Assembly: GCA_963675135.1 (NCBI GenBank)
Contig: OY776124.1
Span: 8,818,677-8,882,676, forward strand
Reading direction: 5' to 3'
Length of the DNA: 64,000 nucleotides
Source: Galeopsis tetrahit
Taxonomy: Eukaryota > Streptophyta > Magnoliopsida > Lamiales > Lamiaceae
Both the position numbers and the translations under genes were made by a program. Of the stretch, positions 34,790 to 45,918 are shown in pieces; position 1 is the stretch's first letter, and each line of letters starts with the position of its first letter. Below the pieces are notes generated by a model that saw nothing but the letters and a program-made list of their open reading frames with translations, searched no databases and was not told the origin of the DNA.

Positions 34790-35240
34790 GGTATTACTAG
34801 TTATTGATTGCGGTATTACTATTAATACACTATTGAATTAATATTAATGATTATTAATTGTGGTATTACTGATTATGTGAAATTATTTATTACTGATTAT
34901 TATTATTTTTATGGTATTACATATTATTATTTATGGTATTACTGATAATTGTTTTTGGTATTATTGAATATAATTAGATTTGTGGAATTATTTGTTATTG
35001 TATGAGATATTACTATTCAATGTTCATGGTATTACTACTTACTGTTCATGGTATTACTGATAATTATTTTTTGTATTATTGAATATAATTAGATAAGTGG
35101 AATTATTTGTTATTGTATAAAATTTTACAGATTAATATTAATGGTATTACTGATTAATGTTCGTGGTATTATTAATTATTGTTAATTGTATTATTCATTA
35201 CTGTTTATGGTATTACTGGTTATTACTTGTTGTATTACCG
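34790..35240. repeat. Degenerate tandem tract based on TGGTATTACTGATTATTG
   Basis: About twenty loose copies of a TGGTATTACTGATTATTG-like unit. The same tract occurs in FB-B (42540-43345), so it is an internal part of the element family. Non-coding. Confidence 0.65.
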
Positions 35241-35244
35241 ACTA

Positions 35245-35458
35245 CTCCCTCCTTCCTATTGAAAGCTACCCAACTTTCCTTATTCATTTGTCCCAATGGA
35301 AGTTACTCATTCCTTTTTTGCCAAACTATTCCCTCTCACATTTCATTATATACTTCTCTCTCTCAATCACATCACCTCTCATACATCCACTTATTATATC
35401 ATATTTTTTAACCTCTATGTCCGAAGCTCATGAGGAGCTTTCACTGGGACGGAGGGAT
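35245..35458. mobile_element. Stowaway MITE in FB-A, 214 bp, shared with FB-B
   Basis: Left end CTCCCTCCTTCCTATTGAAAG; right end CTTTCACTGGGACGGAGGGA, with TA at 35243-35244 and 35459-35460. The same MITE is at the same site in FB-B (43351-43831, there with a nested insertion), so it predates the split of the two copies. Confidence 0.85.
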
Positions 35459-35819
35459 TATAATAAAATCATACATATAATATTATTTTGTATTAAAATT
35501 AAAAAATATACTAATGAAAAAAAAGTAGAAAACAAAAAAAAAACGAAGAAATAAAAAGTTTGGAATAAAAATTGAAAATGGGAAGAAAAATTAAAAAGAA
35601 AAAAAATCGAAATTCGTGCCTAATCTCGACAGTTTTTTTTAATTATGTTTTTACGATTTTTTTTCTAAAAATATGAGTGATTTGGTGGTGAATCGACGGT
35701 AACTCGACAATGACTTGGCTGTAGATTGTAAATGTATAAATTAGGGTTGATTTTATTATATTTTGTGTTAATTAATAAAAAAATAATATAGTCTTTTAAA
35801 TGTAATTATTTTAAAAAAA

Positions 35820-36165
35820 TGTTGTGGTGAACTCATAAAATGAGCGGGTGCAGATAAATGTGGTATAAAAATAATTTGGGGGTGAACTCATAAAATGAGC
35901 GGGTGCAGATAACTTTGGTAAAATAATAATTTGGGGGTGAACTCATAAAATGAGCGGGTGTAGATAACCGGTATAAAAAAGAAATGATTTGGGGGTGAAC
36001 TCATAAAATTGATTTGGGGTGCACTCATGAAATTAGCGGGTGTAGATAATTGTTGTAAAAAAAATGATGTGGGGGTGAACTCATAAAATGAGTGAGTGCA
36101 GATAACTGCTGTAAAAATATAATTTGAGGGTGAACTCATTAAATTAATGGGTGCATATAAAATAT
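35820..36165. repeat. Right subterminal tandem array of FB-A, inverted
   Basis: About six units of GGTGAACTCATAAAATGAGC followed by GGGTGNAGATAA, the reverse complement of the left array unit. One unit is shortened, where a fragment reading ACTCATAAAATTGATTTGGGG replaces the full sequence near 36000. Confidence 0.82.
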
Positions 36166-36199
36166 AAATAAATAATTAAAATTAAAATAAGAGGTACGT

Positions 36200-37190
36200 T
36201 GATTTTGTTTGTTTTATTGTTAATAAATTGATTTGATTTATTTTTTGTTATTAATTTTATTAATATCATAAGGGTAAATATGTAATTTTAACATTACATA
36301 TTTTAATTACATTAACAAAAATATAATAAATTATTTTATTGTATAAGGATAAAAATGTAAATTTACAATAATATATTTTAATTAATTTAATTTAATAGAA
36401 AATACAAATTTTGACACATTACGACAATACATATCGTAAAATTTACAAAAGGTAACAGGTCATCAAATCTAAACCTTTACATTAGATTTTTAATGGCTTA
36501 GATTAACTGACTACGGTAGTCATTACGACACGTTAAGACACCCTGACTATATATAGAAGATCCCAATTAATTTTTTGTAACGTCAAATTGTTTTATATGG
36601 AATAGTTTGAAATTATAGGCAATTAATTATTATATTTTTAGTAATTATGATTAAATAGTTAGGAACTTATTATTGTGTAATTATAGAATTTTTATATTAA
36701 TAGATTCAAATTTGTTATATTAAGAACAATTTAATCGGTAGAGATATTAATAGATTCAAAATTGATTTTGATGGGTTTAAATACTAATATACAACTTTAT
36801 TTTATATATTGGATAGGTTTATTTTTTGAGATTGTCTCATTTCTTCATGCACGATTTTGATTGTGATGCAAATGTTTTAGTTGGAAGTTGTTTTCTCTTT
36901 GTCAAATCTATTAAACTTGTTTCTGTAGTTCCGATGTGCTACAAATTGTATACAACTTAAAAAAACATATTATATACAAATTGAATTAGAAAATAAATTT
37001 TCAAACATTCCTATCCAAAATTATTTACATTAATTTGACTATAAAGTATAAATTATAAACAACAGTTGAGCAAAAGCTCGATTCAAAGACGATTCTTCAA
37101 TCGGATTTAATAGTCATATGATCTGCAAAAAAAAAAAGAAATTATGAACAAAAGAAATCAAATATATTAGTTTAAATATTAAAAACAAAA
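36200..37190. other. AT-rich intergenic DNA, no gene seen
   Basis: No reading frame or repeat of note. GTTACAAAAAATTAATTGGG on the minus strand at about 36581 resembles GTTACCAAAATTAATTTGGG at about 20829, outside FB-A on the other side, which may mark a larger element. Confidence 0.4.
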
Positions 37191-37198
37191 AATATCAA

Positions 37199-37867
37199 GA
37201 TGAATATTCTCTACATTCATTAAGAATGAATATTTGAACTATTGTAAAAAAAATTGGGAGATCAAAACAATTCATAGAGAAATAATATTATCAACATAAA
37301 TTATACATGTGAATGTGAGATACGTTTGAGATGGGAAGATCGAGGCAGAATGTAAAACTTCAAACAGAAAGTTAAGTGAAAAGACGATGGCAATATTAGA
37401 GATAGAATGAAAAACAAAATGAATATCAAAATTATGCAAAACGATATTTGAGAACAAATTAGAGTTCTACAATATATATATATATATATGTATTAAAATA
37501 CATACCAAATCGATGGGAGTACCGACCATAAACGAAGATGAGATTTTTTGCAAAAAAAAAAAAGATGAATATTCTCTACATTCATTCAGAATGAATATTT
37601 GAACTATTGTAAAAAAAATTGCAATATTAACATAAATTCAGGAGATCAAAACAATTCATAGAAAAATAATATTATCAACATAAATTACATAAATTATACA
37701 TGTGAATGTGAGATACGTTTGAGATGGGAAGATCAAGGCAGAATGTAAAACTTCAAACATAAAGTTAAGTGAAAAGACGAAGGCAATATTAGAGATAGAA
37801 TGAAAAACGAAATGAATATCAAAATTATGCAAAACGATATTTGAGTACAAATTAGAGATCTACAATA

Positions 37868-37902
<35 letters not shown>

Positions 37903-37975
37903 TAAAATACATACCAAATCGATGGGAGTACCGACCATAAACGAAGATGAGATTTTCTGCAAAAAAAAAAAGAAA
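37199..37975. repeat. Tandem duplication, about 365 and 412 bp
   Basis: Unit 1 (37199-37563) and unit 2 (37564-37975) both start GATGAATATTCTCTACATTC and end CGAAGATGAGATTTT followed by an A-run. Unit 2 has extra ATAAATT sequence and a longer AT microsatellite. A degenerate piece of the unit end (ATCTGCAAAAAAA) occurs at about 37121. Non-coding; origin unknown. Confidence 0.9.
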
Positions 37976-38524
37976 AAAAATTAGAGAAATGTGGGCATGG
38001 TTGAAATGAGAGAAAGGAGATGAGATTTATATATTATGAAGGGTGTAGATGATTAAAATGAATTCAAGGGCTGGAATTGAGGAGAGTGGAGAGAATTTGA
38101 AATGGTGTGAAATGGAGAATAGAGACTTGAAATAGATCAACCATGTTGTGACATGTGGCACAACATAGGTTTGCAAATATATATAATTAAGATTTGTACT
38201 ACAATTGTTTGCGCTCTTTCCTTATTCGTGCGTTCATAATTGTTTGTACATCCCAAAAAGAAAACATTTTCATAAACCACATTCTCACAATATTTACATA
38301 TTTACACAAATTGTCATTACCCTCAATTCAATCATTCACTTTACTTTATTCATAAAAGTTTACAAAATTGCCCCTCAACACTCCACTCATTACACTTTAC
38401 ACTTTTTTTTAATTTGTGTGCCCATAAAATAGTTCAAACGGTTCCGGGACGGAGGGAGTAGAAGCATTGGTGTTTTTTTTTTTTTTTGATGTAGTGTTTG
38501 CCTTAATTTCATGAAAAAATGTAA

Positions 38525-38762
38525 GGTTGTGTTTGGATGGAGGGATTTGATTTGAGGAGGTATTTCAAATGAAAGGTTTTGAAAATAGATGGATTTCAAA
38601 TGACATGGTTTTAGAGAGGATTTAAAATCCTCTCAATTTTAACTAAAAAAATATGCTTAGGATTTTAAATTCATCCATTTCATTTTTAATCCAAATAAGG
38701 GGAGTGGATTTGAATGATGGATTTGAAATCCATAGATCAAATCCCTCCATCCAAACGGAGCC
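38525..38762. mobile_element. Tourist-like MITE, 238 bp
   Basis: Left end GGTTGTGTTTGGATGGAGGG; the right end's reverse complement is GGCTCCGTTTGGATGGAGGG. Flanked by TAA (38522-38524, 38763-38765), the PIF/Harbinger target. Internal sequence is also largely self-complementary (ATTTGAAATCC). Non-coding. Confidence 0.85.
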
Positions 38763-39064
38763 TAAGTGATGAGACATTTGCGGAATATTCTTGGACAAGA
38801 AGAAGCAAATCTGTTCATTTTTTTTTTTTTTTATTTGTACGGTTGATGCAAAGTTTTGTTGTATTGATGCAAATATTTTCATAGTTAATGTAAATTATTT
38901 TTCTTCGATGCTGTAAATTTATTTTCTTAGTTGTTGGGTAAATATTTTGTTATTTTCTTCATAGTTGGGTAAATATTTTGTTAATTCTTAATTTTGATAG
39001 AATATTTTGTTTAGGTATGTTTTTAATTACTAAATTTGAATTTATTTTTGTATGTTTTGTGAAT

Positions 39065-40230
39065 GGGTGGGGCTAATAGCACTCCATAAAATGTTCTACC
39101 CACCCAGATGTTAAGCACACCCCATTAAAATTTAAAATTCAATATTTATTACTATACATACCCCACTTTGTTCCTATTTACCCTTCAGTCCTCATAACTA
39201 ATAAAAATTAACTAAATCTTTTAAAATATATAAAATTTAATTAACAGAAAAAAAAACAAACAATACAATAAAATTACGTGTAATCATTGAAAATATTTTA
39301 AAAATCAACTCAACATTAAATTAAAAAATAAAATCTTTAAAAATAAAATAAAGCTAAATAAAATTTAAAAATTTCAACTAAATTTTTAAAAAAAATAATT
39401 AAATCAATTATATTTTTAATATTTATAATTAATTTAATTAATTCTTAAGATTTATGTGATTTTTAATTTTTTAGATTTTATTTATCATTAATAATTTTAA
39501 TTGATTTTTTAATTAATTATTTTTTACGATTTATTAAAAAATTTACGAATTTATTTATTTTTAATTGATTTTTGAATTTTTATTTGAAAATTTTATTTAT
39601 TTTCTTTTTAAAAAATATTTTATTTTTTCAGATTATTTTTAAAAAATATTTGATTTATTTAAATTAATTATATTTTAAGATTTTATTAATCTTTTAAAAT
39701 ACTTTTCAAATTTTAATTACATTTTTTAAGATTTTTTCAATTTTTTTTTAAAAATTATCTTTAATTTGTATAAGGGTTACTTAGTCATTTTACAATTATC
39801 TATTTTTAGTTTTAAATTGATGGGGTGTGACTAGGGCTGTTATTCGAGCCAAGTCGAGCCGAGTATTTGAGGTTCGAGCTCGACTCGAGCTCTTATCGAG
39901 CCGAGCCGAGCCGAGCTCGGCTCGATAACATTACCGAGTTAAAAATTGAGCTCGGCTCGACTCGTTAACGAGTCTAACGAGCCTATCGAGTCGAGCCGAG
40001 CCTAACGAGCCTAATGGAATTTTTTACAAAAATTTAGTTATCGATCCTAACAAGTCGAGCTCGAGCCGGCTCGTTAGTAAATCGAGTATTTAACGAGCTC
40101 GAGCTCGGCTCGTTAAGCTAAACGAGTCGAGCCTTAACGAGTCGAGCCGAGCCGAGTCTCGTTAAGGCTCGGTTCGAATAACAGCACTAGGGTGTGTATA
40201 ACATGTTTTGGGGTGTTAGTAGTGGTACCC
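39065..40230. mobile_element. MULE-like TIR element, 1,166 bp, with a hAT MITE inside its right TIR
   Basis: Perfect 9-bp target duplication TTTGTGAAT at 39056-39064 and 40231-40239. Left end GGGTGGGGCTAATAGCACTC; the right end read inward is GGGTACCACTACTAACACCC; both continue into a TGTT-TACACACCC-like block. Nine-base duplications are typical of Mutator-like elements. The interior is very AT-rich with no transposase frame. The hAT-type MITE at 39831-40189 interrupts the right arm. Confidence 0.75.
39831..40189. mobile_element. hAT-like MITE rich in GAGCCGAGC palindromes, 359 bp
   Basis: Ends TAGGGCTGTTATTCGAGCC and, read inward from the right, TAGTGCTGTTATTCGAACC. Flanks GGGTGTGA and GGGTGTGT form a 7-of-8 match to an 8-bp hAT target duplication. 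The interior is a dense array of TCGAGCCGAG and CTCGGCTCGA motifs and strongly self-complementary. Confidence 0.8.
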
Positions 40231-40239
40231 TTTGTGAAT

Positions 40240-40731
40240 TTATTTTCGTATTTTTTTGTTAAATTTATTTTTGGGAGTTTATTTTGATTTTTTCTTTCAT
40301 TTGTAAAAGAAGTAAATTAAAATTATTGTGAATTTTATATTTATTTTTGTATTTTTTCGTAAATTTATTTTTCAAAATTTTTGTTATTTTTTATTTTTGG
40401 GAGTTTATTTTGATATTTTTTATTGATTTGTGAAAGAAATTTTTTAATTATTGTGAATTTGTTGATTTGGTGAATTTTAAAATTATTTTGCTAAAAGAAA
40501 ATGAAAATTGGTGGAAAAATTGAAGGGTTAAAAATAAATTTTAAAAGATTAAAGATATGTTTTCAAAAAAAGAAAAAAGATTAAAATTCAAATAGAATAG
40601 TATAAAAGTAATTTCATGGTCATTTTGCACCTATTAGTAACTCTAAAAAAAATAAAAAATATAGGACTAAAAGATGAAATGGAAGAATGAAACAATAGAC
40701 AAAAAATTATTATGTCAAATTCTCCCATACC
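40240..40731. other. AT-rich intergenic DNA, no gene seen
   Basis: Only short A/T-rich runs; no open frame or repeat structure worth naming. Confidence 0.5.
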
Positions 40732-41241
40732 TAGGGGTGTGCACCGGTCCAAAATCGGACCGGGACCGGTTTGGACCGGGACCAGAATCTTACCAAAAGG
40801 TCGGACCGGAGATCGGATCGGAATCTATCCGGTCAGGGTTTGGACCGGTTGGACTTTTTTTTTTTTTTTTTTATGGAAGCAAGAACAAGATTGATGAATC
40901 TGTGTATAAAAATTAAAGTGTTTGCTCTTCATTACGTCAATGGGAATTTTATTTACATTGTTATTAATGATCTTTTGACCTTAAAAATAAATTAAATATG
41001 TTTGTTAAATTATATATTTGTAAAAAATGTAATAAGATTTCAACACATTACTTGGTTTTGAAAAATAATTGAGGGTGCATTAGTAAAAAAATATAAAAAA
41101 AAATAAAAAATTAAAAAAAAAATTCCGGTCCAAACCGGTCCGGACCGGACCGGAAGACTGGATTCCAAAATTTCCCGGACCGAAGACCGGAATCTAACCG
41201 GTCGGTCCGGTTCCGGTCCGGTTTATTTTTGAACACTCCTA
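40732..41241. mobile_element. hAT-like MITE rich in CCGGACCGG motifs, 510 bp
   Basis: Perfect 8-bp target duplication CCCATACC at 40724-40731 and 41242-41249. Ends TAGGGGTGTGCACCGGTCC and, inward from the right, TAGGAGTGTTCAAAAATAAA. Subterminal blocks repeat GGACCGG and CCGGTC in both orientations. Interior AT-rich, no transposase. Non-autonomous hAT. Confidence 0.9.
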
Positions 41242-41879
41242 CCCATACCTTCATTTGTACGGTGCCCCCTAATTTCAATTTCAATTTTAATTATTTATTT
41301 ATATTTTATCTGCACCGGCTAATTTAATGAGTTCACCCTCAAATCATATTTTTATTACAGTTTTTTGCACCCGCTTATTAATGAATTCACCCACAAATCA
41401 TTACTTTTTTACAACGATTATCTACACCCACTCAATTTATGAGTTCACCCCCAAATTATTGTTTTACCACCGTTATATGCACCCGCTCATTTTATGAGTT
41501 CACCCCAAAATATTTTTTAAAAAATAATCACATTTGAAAGACTATACTATCCTTTTATTAATTTACACAAAATATAATAAACTCTAAAAAATCGATTCAC
41601 CACCAAGTCACTCATATTTTAACAAAAAATCGTAAAAATATAATTAATAAAAAACTATCGAAATTAGCCTTCTATTTTTTTCTTTTTAATTTTTCTTCCC
41701 CCTCCACTTTTCCTTTTTTCTTCTCATTTTCAGTTTTTTTTCCAAACTTTTTTTTCTTCGTTTTTTTTACTCTTTTTTTAAAAAAAAAATTCCTACCTTT
41801 CTTTTTCATTTTTTTCATATGTATTTTTAAATTTTAATACAGAATAATATTATAGGTATGATTTTATTATAGTCGATCC

Positions 41880-42500
41880 GTAGTGAAATTAAATTTTAAT
41901 TTTAATTTGATGAGTAAAGGACCTAAAGGAAATCCATGCCGGTCGTTGGGTGACCCAACCACCACCATGCCCGACCACCCCCTCTACGGCAACGACGATG
42001 CTTCCGTCTCGACCGTTGAAGCCCGAGACCCCTCCTCGAATCGCAATCGCCATGACAATCGACATCATCTTCCATTTTGGCCACGATCCATGGCGACCGA
42101 AATCCTCTGCTCATTTCGACCACCGACGCGACTGCTTCGATCAATCTCTCTTGCGTTCGTGATCCAGGAGCTTCTCCGGCATCAATGGCGCTTGCTTGCA
42201 AAACTCGGATCGACGCTGTATCTCTCTCGTCGTTCATCTCTACCCAAATCGAAGCTACATTGCTTCGTCCGTCTTCTTCACCCTGCTCATGCGCAGCCTC
42301 TTCCTTCGACTGACGGCGGCCCGACGGAGGACTATGAGTATGTTGCCAATGGATCTCTGACCGGTCATCGACCGGCAATCAGAGTCGGTGACCTTGCTGA
42401 TGTAATCTCAGTTGACGACTGCTGACCTTGGGTGCCCTCCCATTGGGCTAGGGTTCCCTTCAATTGGGCTTGGTAATGTGCACCCTCTATTTTCTTCAGT
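41880..42500. other. GC-rich internal segment of FB-B (possible captured gene fragment)
   Basis: Homologous to 34085-34735. Plus frame 41883-42425 (180 codons) and minus frame 42378-41923 (151 codons) are both open. Relative to FB-A, several indels shift the frames against each other; only the stretch encoding RLIEAVASVVEM on the minus strand and LSRRSSL-KSKLHCF on the plus strand are well kept. No family recognised. Confidence 0.45.
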
Positions 42501-42989
42501 ACACCCGGTCTGCACACTCTCTCCACTTTTTTTTTTTAATGGTATTATTGGTTATTGGTATTACTAGTTATTGACTGTGGTATTACTATTAATACACTGT
42601 TGAATTAATATTAATGATTATTGATTACAATATTATTGATTATTAATTGTGGTATTAGTGGTTATTGTTTGTGGTATTATTGATTATTGTTTTTGGTATT
42701 ACTGAGTATAATTAGATTTGTGGAATTATTTGTTATTATATAAAATATTATTTATTAATGTTCATGGTATTACTAATTACTGTTCATGGTATTACTGATA
42801 ATTGTTTTTTGGTATTATTGAATATAATTAGATGTGTGGAATTATTTGTTATTGTATAAAATTTTACTGATTAATATTAAATTATTAATGGTATTACTGA
42901 TTAGTGTTCGTGGTATTACTAATAATTGTTTTTGGTATTACTAAATATAATTACATTTGTGGAATTATTCGTTATTGTATAAGATATTA

Positions 42990-43275
42990 CTCCCTCCGTC
43001 CCATACTTGAAGACACATTTTACCATTTTGGGCGTCCCATACTTGAAGGCACATTGCCTAAAATAGCAAAAACACTTTTAAACATTCTCCTTAAAACATC
43101 ACAATATTACAACAAATGCCACTACTTTATTACACTAAAAAGTAACTTTATTACTATTTATAAAGTTGAAAAGTCTTTACTACCTCCACTTTATCTTACA
43201 CAATATTAATAAACAATTCATACATTAAAACCCGTGCCCAATTGGTTTGAGCCTTCAAGTATGGGGCGGAGGGAG
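42990..43275. mobile_element. Stowaway MITE in FB-B, 286 bp
   Basis: Ends CTCCCTCCGTCCCATACTTG and CAAGTATGGGGCGGAGGGAG, TA at 42988-42989 and 43276-43277. Absent from the matching place in FB-A. Confidence 0.92.
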
Positions 43276-43350
43276 TACTAATTATTGTTAATGGTATTAC
43301 TGATTATTGTTTATTGTATTACTGATTATTACTTACTGTATTACCGACTA

Positions 43351-43831
43351 CTCCCTCTGTCTCAGTGAAAGCTACCCAACTTTTCTTATTCGTCTATTCC
43401 AATGAAAGCTACTCATTCCTTTTTTGGTAAACTATTTTATCCCACATTTCATTATATTTTTCCCTCTCTCAATCACATCACCTCTCATACATGCACTTAT
43501 TATATCATACTCCCTCCGTCCCCGAAAAGTTTGCGGGGAATCTTGGGCACATGGTTTAAGAAAAAAATGTAATGATGAGAGTGTTGAGGAGTAATTTAGT
43601 AAAATTTTATATATAAAGTACATAAAGTAGGTGAGTTGATCGTATGGTGGGTACCAAAAGTAATGACATGAAGGGTAAATATGTGTATATTATAAGGGTG
43701 GAGATTGTAATGATTATTTCTATTTTGGGGTATGCAAACTTTTCTGGGATAAACTAAAAAGGAAAGTATAAAAACTTTTGGAGGACTCCGTGTCCGAAGC
43801 TCATGGGGAGCTTTCACTGGGACGGAGGGAT
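43351..43831. mobile_element. Stowaway MITE in FB-B, homologous to 35245-35458, enlarged by a nested MITE
   Basis: Ends CTCCCTCTGTCTCAGTGAAAG and CTTTCACTGGGACGGAGGGA, TA at 43349-43350 and 43832-43833. The extra length is due to the nested insertion at 43510. Confidence 0.85.
43510..43790. mobile_element. Stowaway-type MITE nested within another Stowaway, right end damaged
   Basis: Left end CTCCCTCCGTCCCCGAAAAG directly after TA at 43508-43509. The expected right end is degraded (ACTTTTGGAGGACTCCG). The about 14 bases found in FB-A after the site (TTTTTTAACCTCTA) are missing here, indicating a small deletion at the right junction. Confidence 0.75.
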
Positions 43832-44575
43832 TATAATAAAATCATACATATAATATTATTTTGTATTAAAATTTTAAAAATACTAATGAAAAAAAAAAGT
43901 AGGAATAAAAAGTCTTGAATAAAAATTGAAAATGGGAAGGAAAATTAAAAAGAAAAAAAATCGAGATTTATGCCTAATTTTGATAGTTTTTTTTTTAATT
44001 ATGTTTTTAAGATATTGTTTTTCTAAAAATATGGCTAATTTGGTGGTGAATCGACGTTAACTCTCGGCTGCAAATTGTAAATGAATAAATTAGGGTTGAT
44101 TTTATTATATTTTTTGTATATTAATAAAAAAATAATATAGTCTTTTAAATATAATTATTTTTAAAAAAATATTTGTGGGTGAACTCATAAAATGAGCGGA
44201 TGCAGATAACTGTGGTAAAAAAAAATTTGGGGGTGTACTCATAAAATGAGCGGGTGTAGATAACCGTTGTAAAAAAGAAATGATTTGGGTGTAAACTCAT
44301 AAAATGAGCGGGTGTAGATAACCGTTGTAAAAAAGAAATAATTTAGGGGTAATAAATATATAATTCGGGAGTGAACTCATTAAATTAACGGGTGCAGGTA
44401 AAATATAAATAACACCCAATTATTATTGTTACTAAATCCATATATATATATTATTGTTAAAATTAGTTTGAATTTATTATTGAAGTTTATCGTATCGCAT
44501 GGAAACAATAGACAATAAATTTTCGGGATACAACTTAATCAACACATGATCCATGTAAATTATTTCTTTGGGTTG

Positions 44576-44809
44576 GTCTGCTATGGACTCGAGTGCATGT
44601 TGTGCACCCTAGTCCATATTGCACTTTTCAGTTTACTGACTTACACTTTTTAATAAATGGTGTTACACTTTTCAATTATTAAACTGTATAATAATATTTT
44701 TAGTAATAATTGAAAAGTGCAACACCATTTATCAAAAAGTGTAAGTCAGTAAACTGCAAAGTGCACATGCACTAGGGCGCATAACATGCACTCGAGTGCA
44801 TACTAGACT
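44576..44809. repeat. Long inverted repeat, arms about 105 bp
   Basis: The left arm (44576-44684) and right arm (44702-44809) are near reverse complements over their full length around a loop of about 18 bp, sharing CAGTTTACTGACTTACACTTTTT-like and ACTCGAGTGCAT blocks. Non-coding MITE-like foldback. A read-through transcript would form a long hairpin. Confidence 0.88.
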
Positions 44810-44901
44810 TTACCTATTTCTTTTGTGACATTCTTTGACAAAATCGTGTATGCATGGAAACAATAGGCAACAGACTTCCGAGGATACCATCTTGTTGTTG
44901 T

Positions 44902-45909
44902 TGGTTTATATGTACAAACAATGGCTTACAGATGAGACGGAATAAGTAAATTAAAAGACAAGTAAATAGATTACAAAGTCTTCGTCTTCGAAATCTTCAA
45001 CTTTCCAAAAGAGGCAGCTTTCTTCTTCGAGCAGCTTCTTAGAATAACAGGTCCAGAAAGAGGAGAAAACAGCACTGTAGAGAGACAGAAAAGTTAGGGA
45101 AAAGAGCCGAGTCAAGGTGATACCTTTTCTTGTAAAACAAACACGTCCCGGCTAGTGTTCATGGAGTGACGAGTTGCTTCGAAAGGTAAAACGGCTTCGT
45201 CTTTGCACGAGCAACAACGCAGCGTACAAAGCTCCGACGAACTGAATACACGTTAGAACTGGACTACACTCTAAAATGGTATGCAGAATGCTAAAAATAG
45301 TATGCAATTTTCTGGAAAATTCAGGGCAGTGCCACTCCCTTGTGTCCAGGTTCTGTCCGTTTCAATTCAAATTCCAGAAGTCAACTAATCAGCTTAACTT
45401 CCACAGACTTGGGCTGCCCTAAATTCGTGTGGGTCAAGGCCCACATTTTTAGAACCTCAAAAATATATATGGGCCCCCAGCCCAAGCCCAAAGTCCACCC
45501 AAAGTCCAATTGCCAAGATCCAAGGCCCAGGCCCACGGACCCGGCGCGGGACGGGCGGGCGGCGCGCGCGTGTGTGGCATATTGAATGGTTCAATAGTCA
45601 CTACAATTTGAATTATCTTAACTAACTCCTACTAATAAGGAGGAGATTAATTCTCACATTAATCAATGTGGGATAGTTATTAACACTAATCCAAATGCAT
45701 CACTTCGTCTTAATCTTCGTACATTAATTTCTCACTCACCGAAATTCGGTTTTGAGATTTTAAATATACTACGATCATCTACTCCGAGAGTAGAACGATC
45801 CTATAACATTTAATTCCTCGGAAATTAAATATTCATACCCTCAAATAATTGATTAATTAAAAATCAATTAAATATTAAGAAATTGAATAAAAACCCAATT
45901 TCTCCAACA
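44902..45909 (-). repeat. 3' LTR of the minus-strand copia element
   Basis: 1,008 bp. Outer parts match the 5' LTR closely. It lacks 59 bp (those at 53142-53200, with the TATA box) and has 109 bp (45338-45446) in place of a 72-bp segment of the 5' LTR. Confidence 0.92.
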
Positions 45910-45918
45910 ATCCCCCAC
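45910..45918 (-). other. Polypurine tract of the minus-strand copia element
   Basis: On the minus strand the 3' LTR start TGTTGGAGAA is preceded by GTGGGGGAT, as in many plant copia elements. Confidence 0.8.

Larger units (their letters stand above)
21070..36185. mobile_element. Foldback-like element FB-A, about 2.8 kb, split by the gypsy insertion
   Basis: Left and right ends carry inverted arrays of a unit of about 58 bp whose core is CACCCGCTCATTTTATGAG followed by TTCACCCC. The left array is on the plus strand (21103-21420) and the right array inverted (35820-36165). The interior (33761-35820) is collinear with FB-B (41545-44165). The gypsy element 21452-33755 entered at ATTAT; removing it and one ATTAT restores a sequence matching FB-B. 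No transposase frame is seen. The outer ends are approximate. Family not recognised; the closest description is a foldback or MULE-like TIR element with tandem subterminal repeats. Confidence 0.7.
41265..44415. mobile_element. Foldback-like element FB-B, about 3.15 kb
   Basis: Same architecture as FB-A: left array of about four CACCCGCTNATTTTATGAG units (41310-41520), AT-rich segment, GC-rich block (41880-42500), TGGTATTAC tract, Stowaway MITE, and an inverted right array of about four units (44165-44400). It is not split by a retrotransposon, so it shows the pre-insertion sequence of FB-A at the ATTAT site. Two extra Stowaway insertions (42990-43275 and 43510-43790) are absent from FB-A. No transposase frame. 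End points approximate; no target duplication identified. Confidence 0.7.

Noticed and set aside
38190..38455. Possible Stowaway MITE ending in GGGACGGAGGGAG before TA at about 38457
   Set aside because: Only the right end is convincing; no matching CTCCCTCC left end was found, so it may be a fragment.
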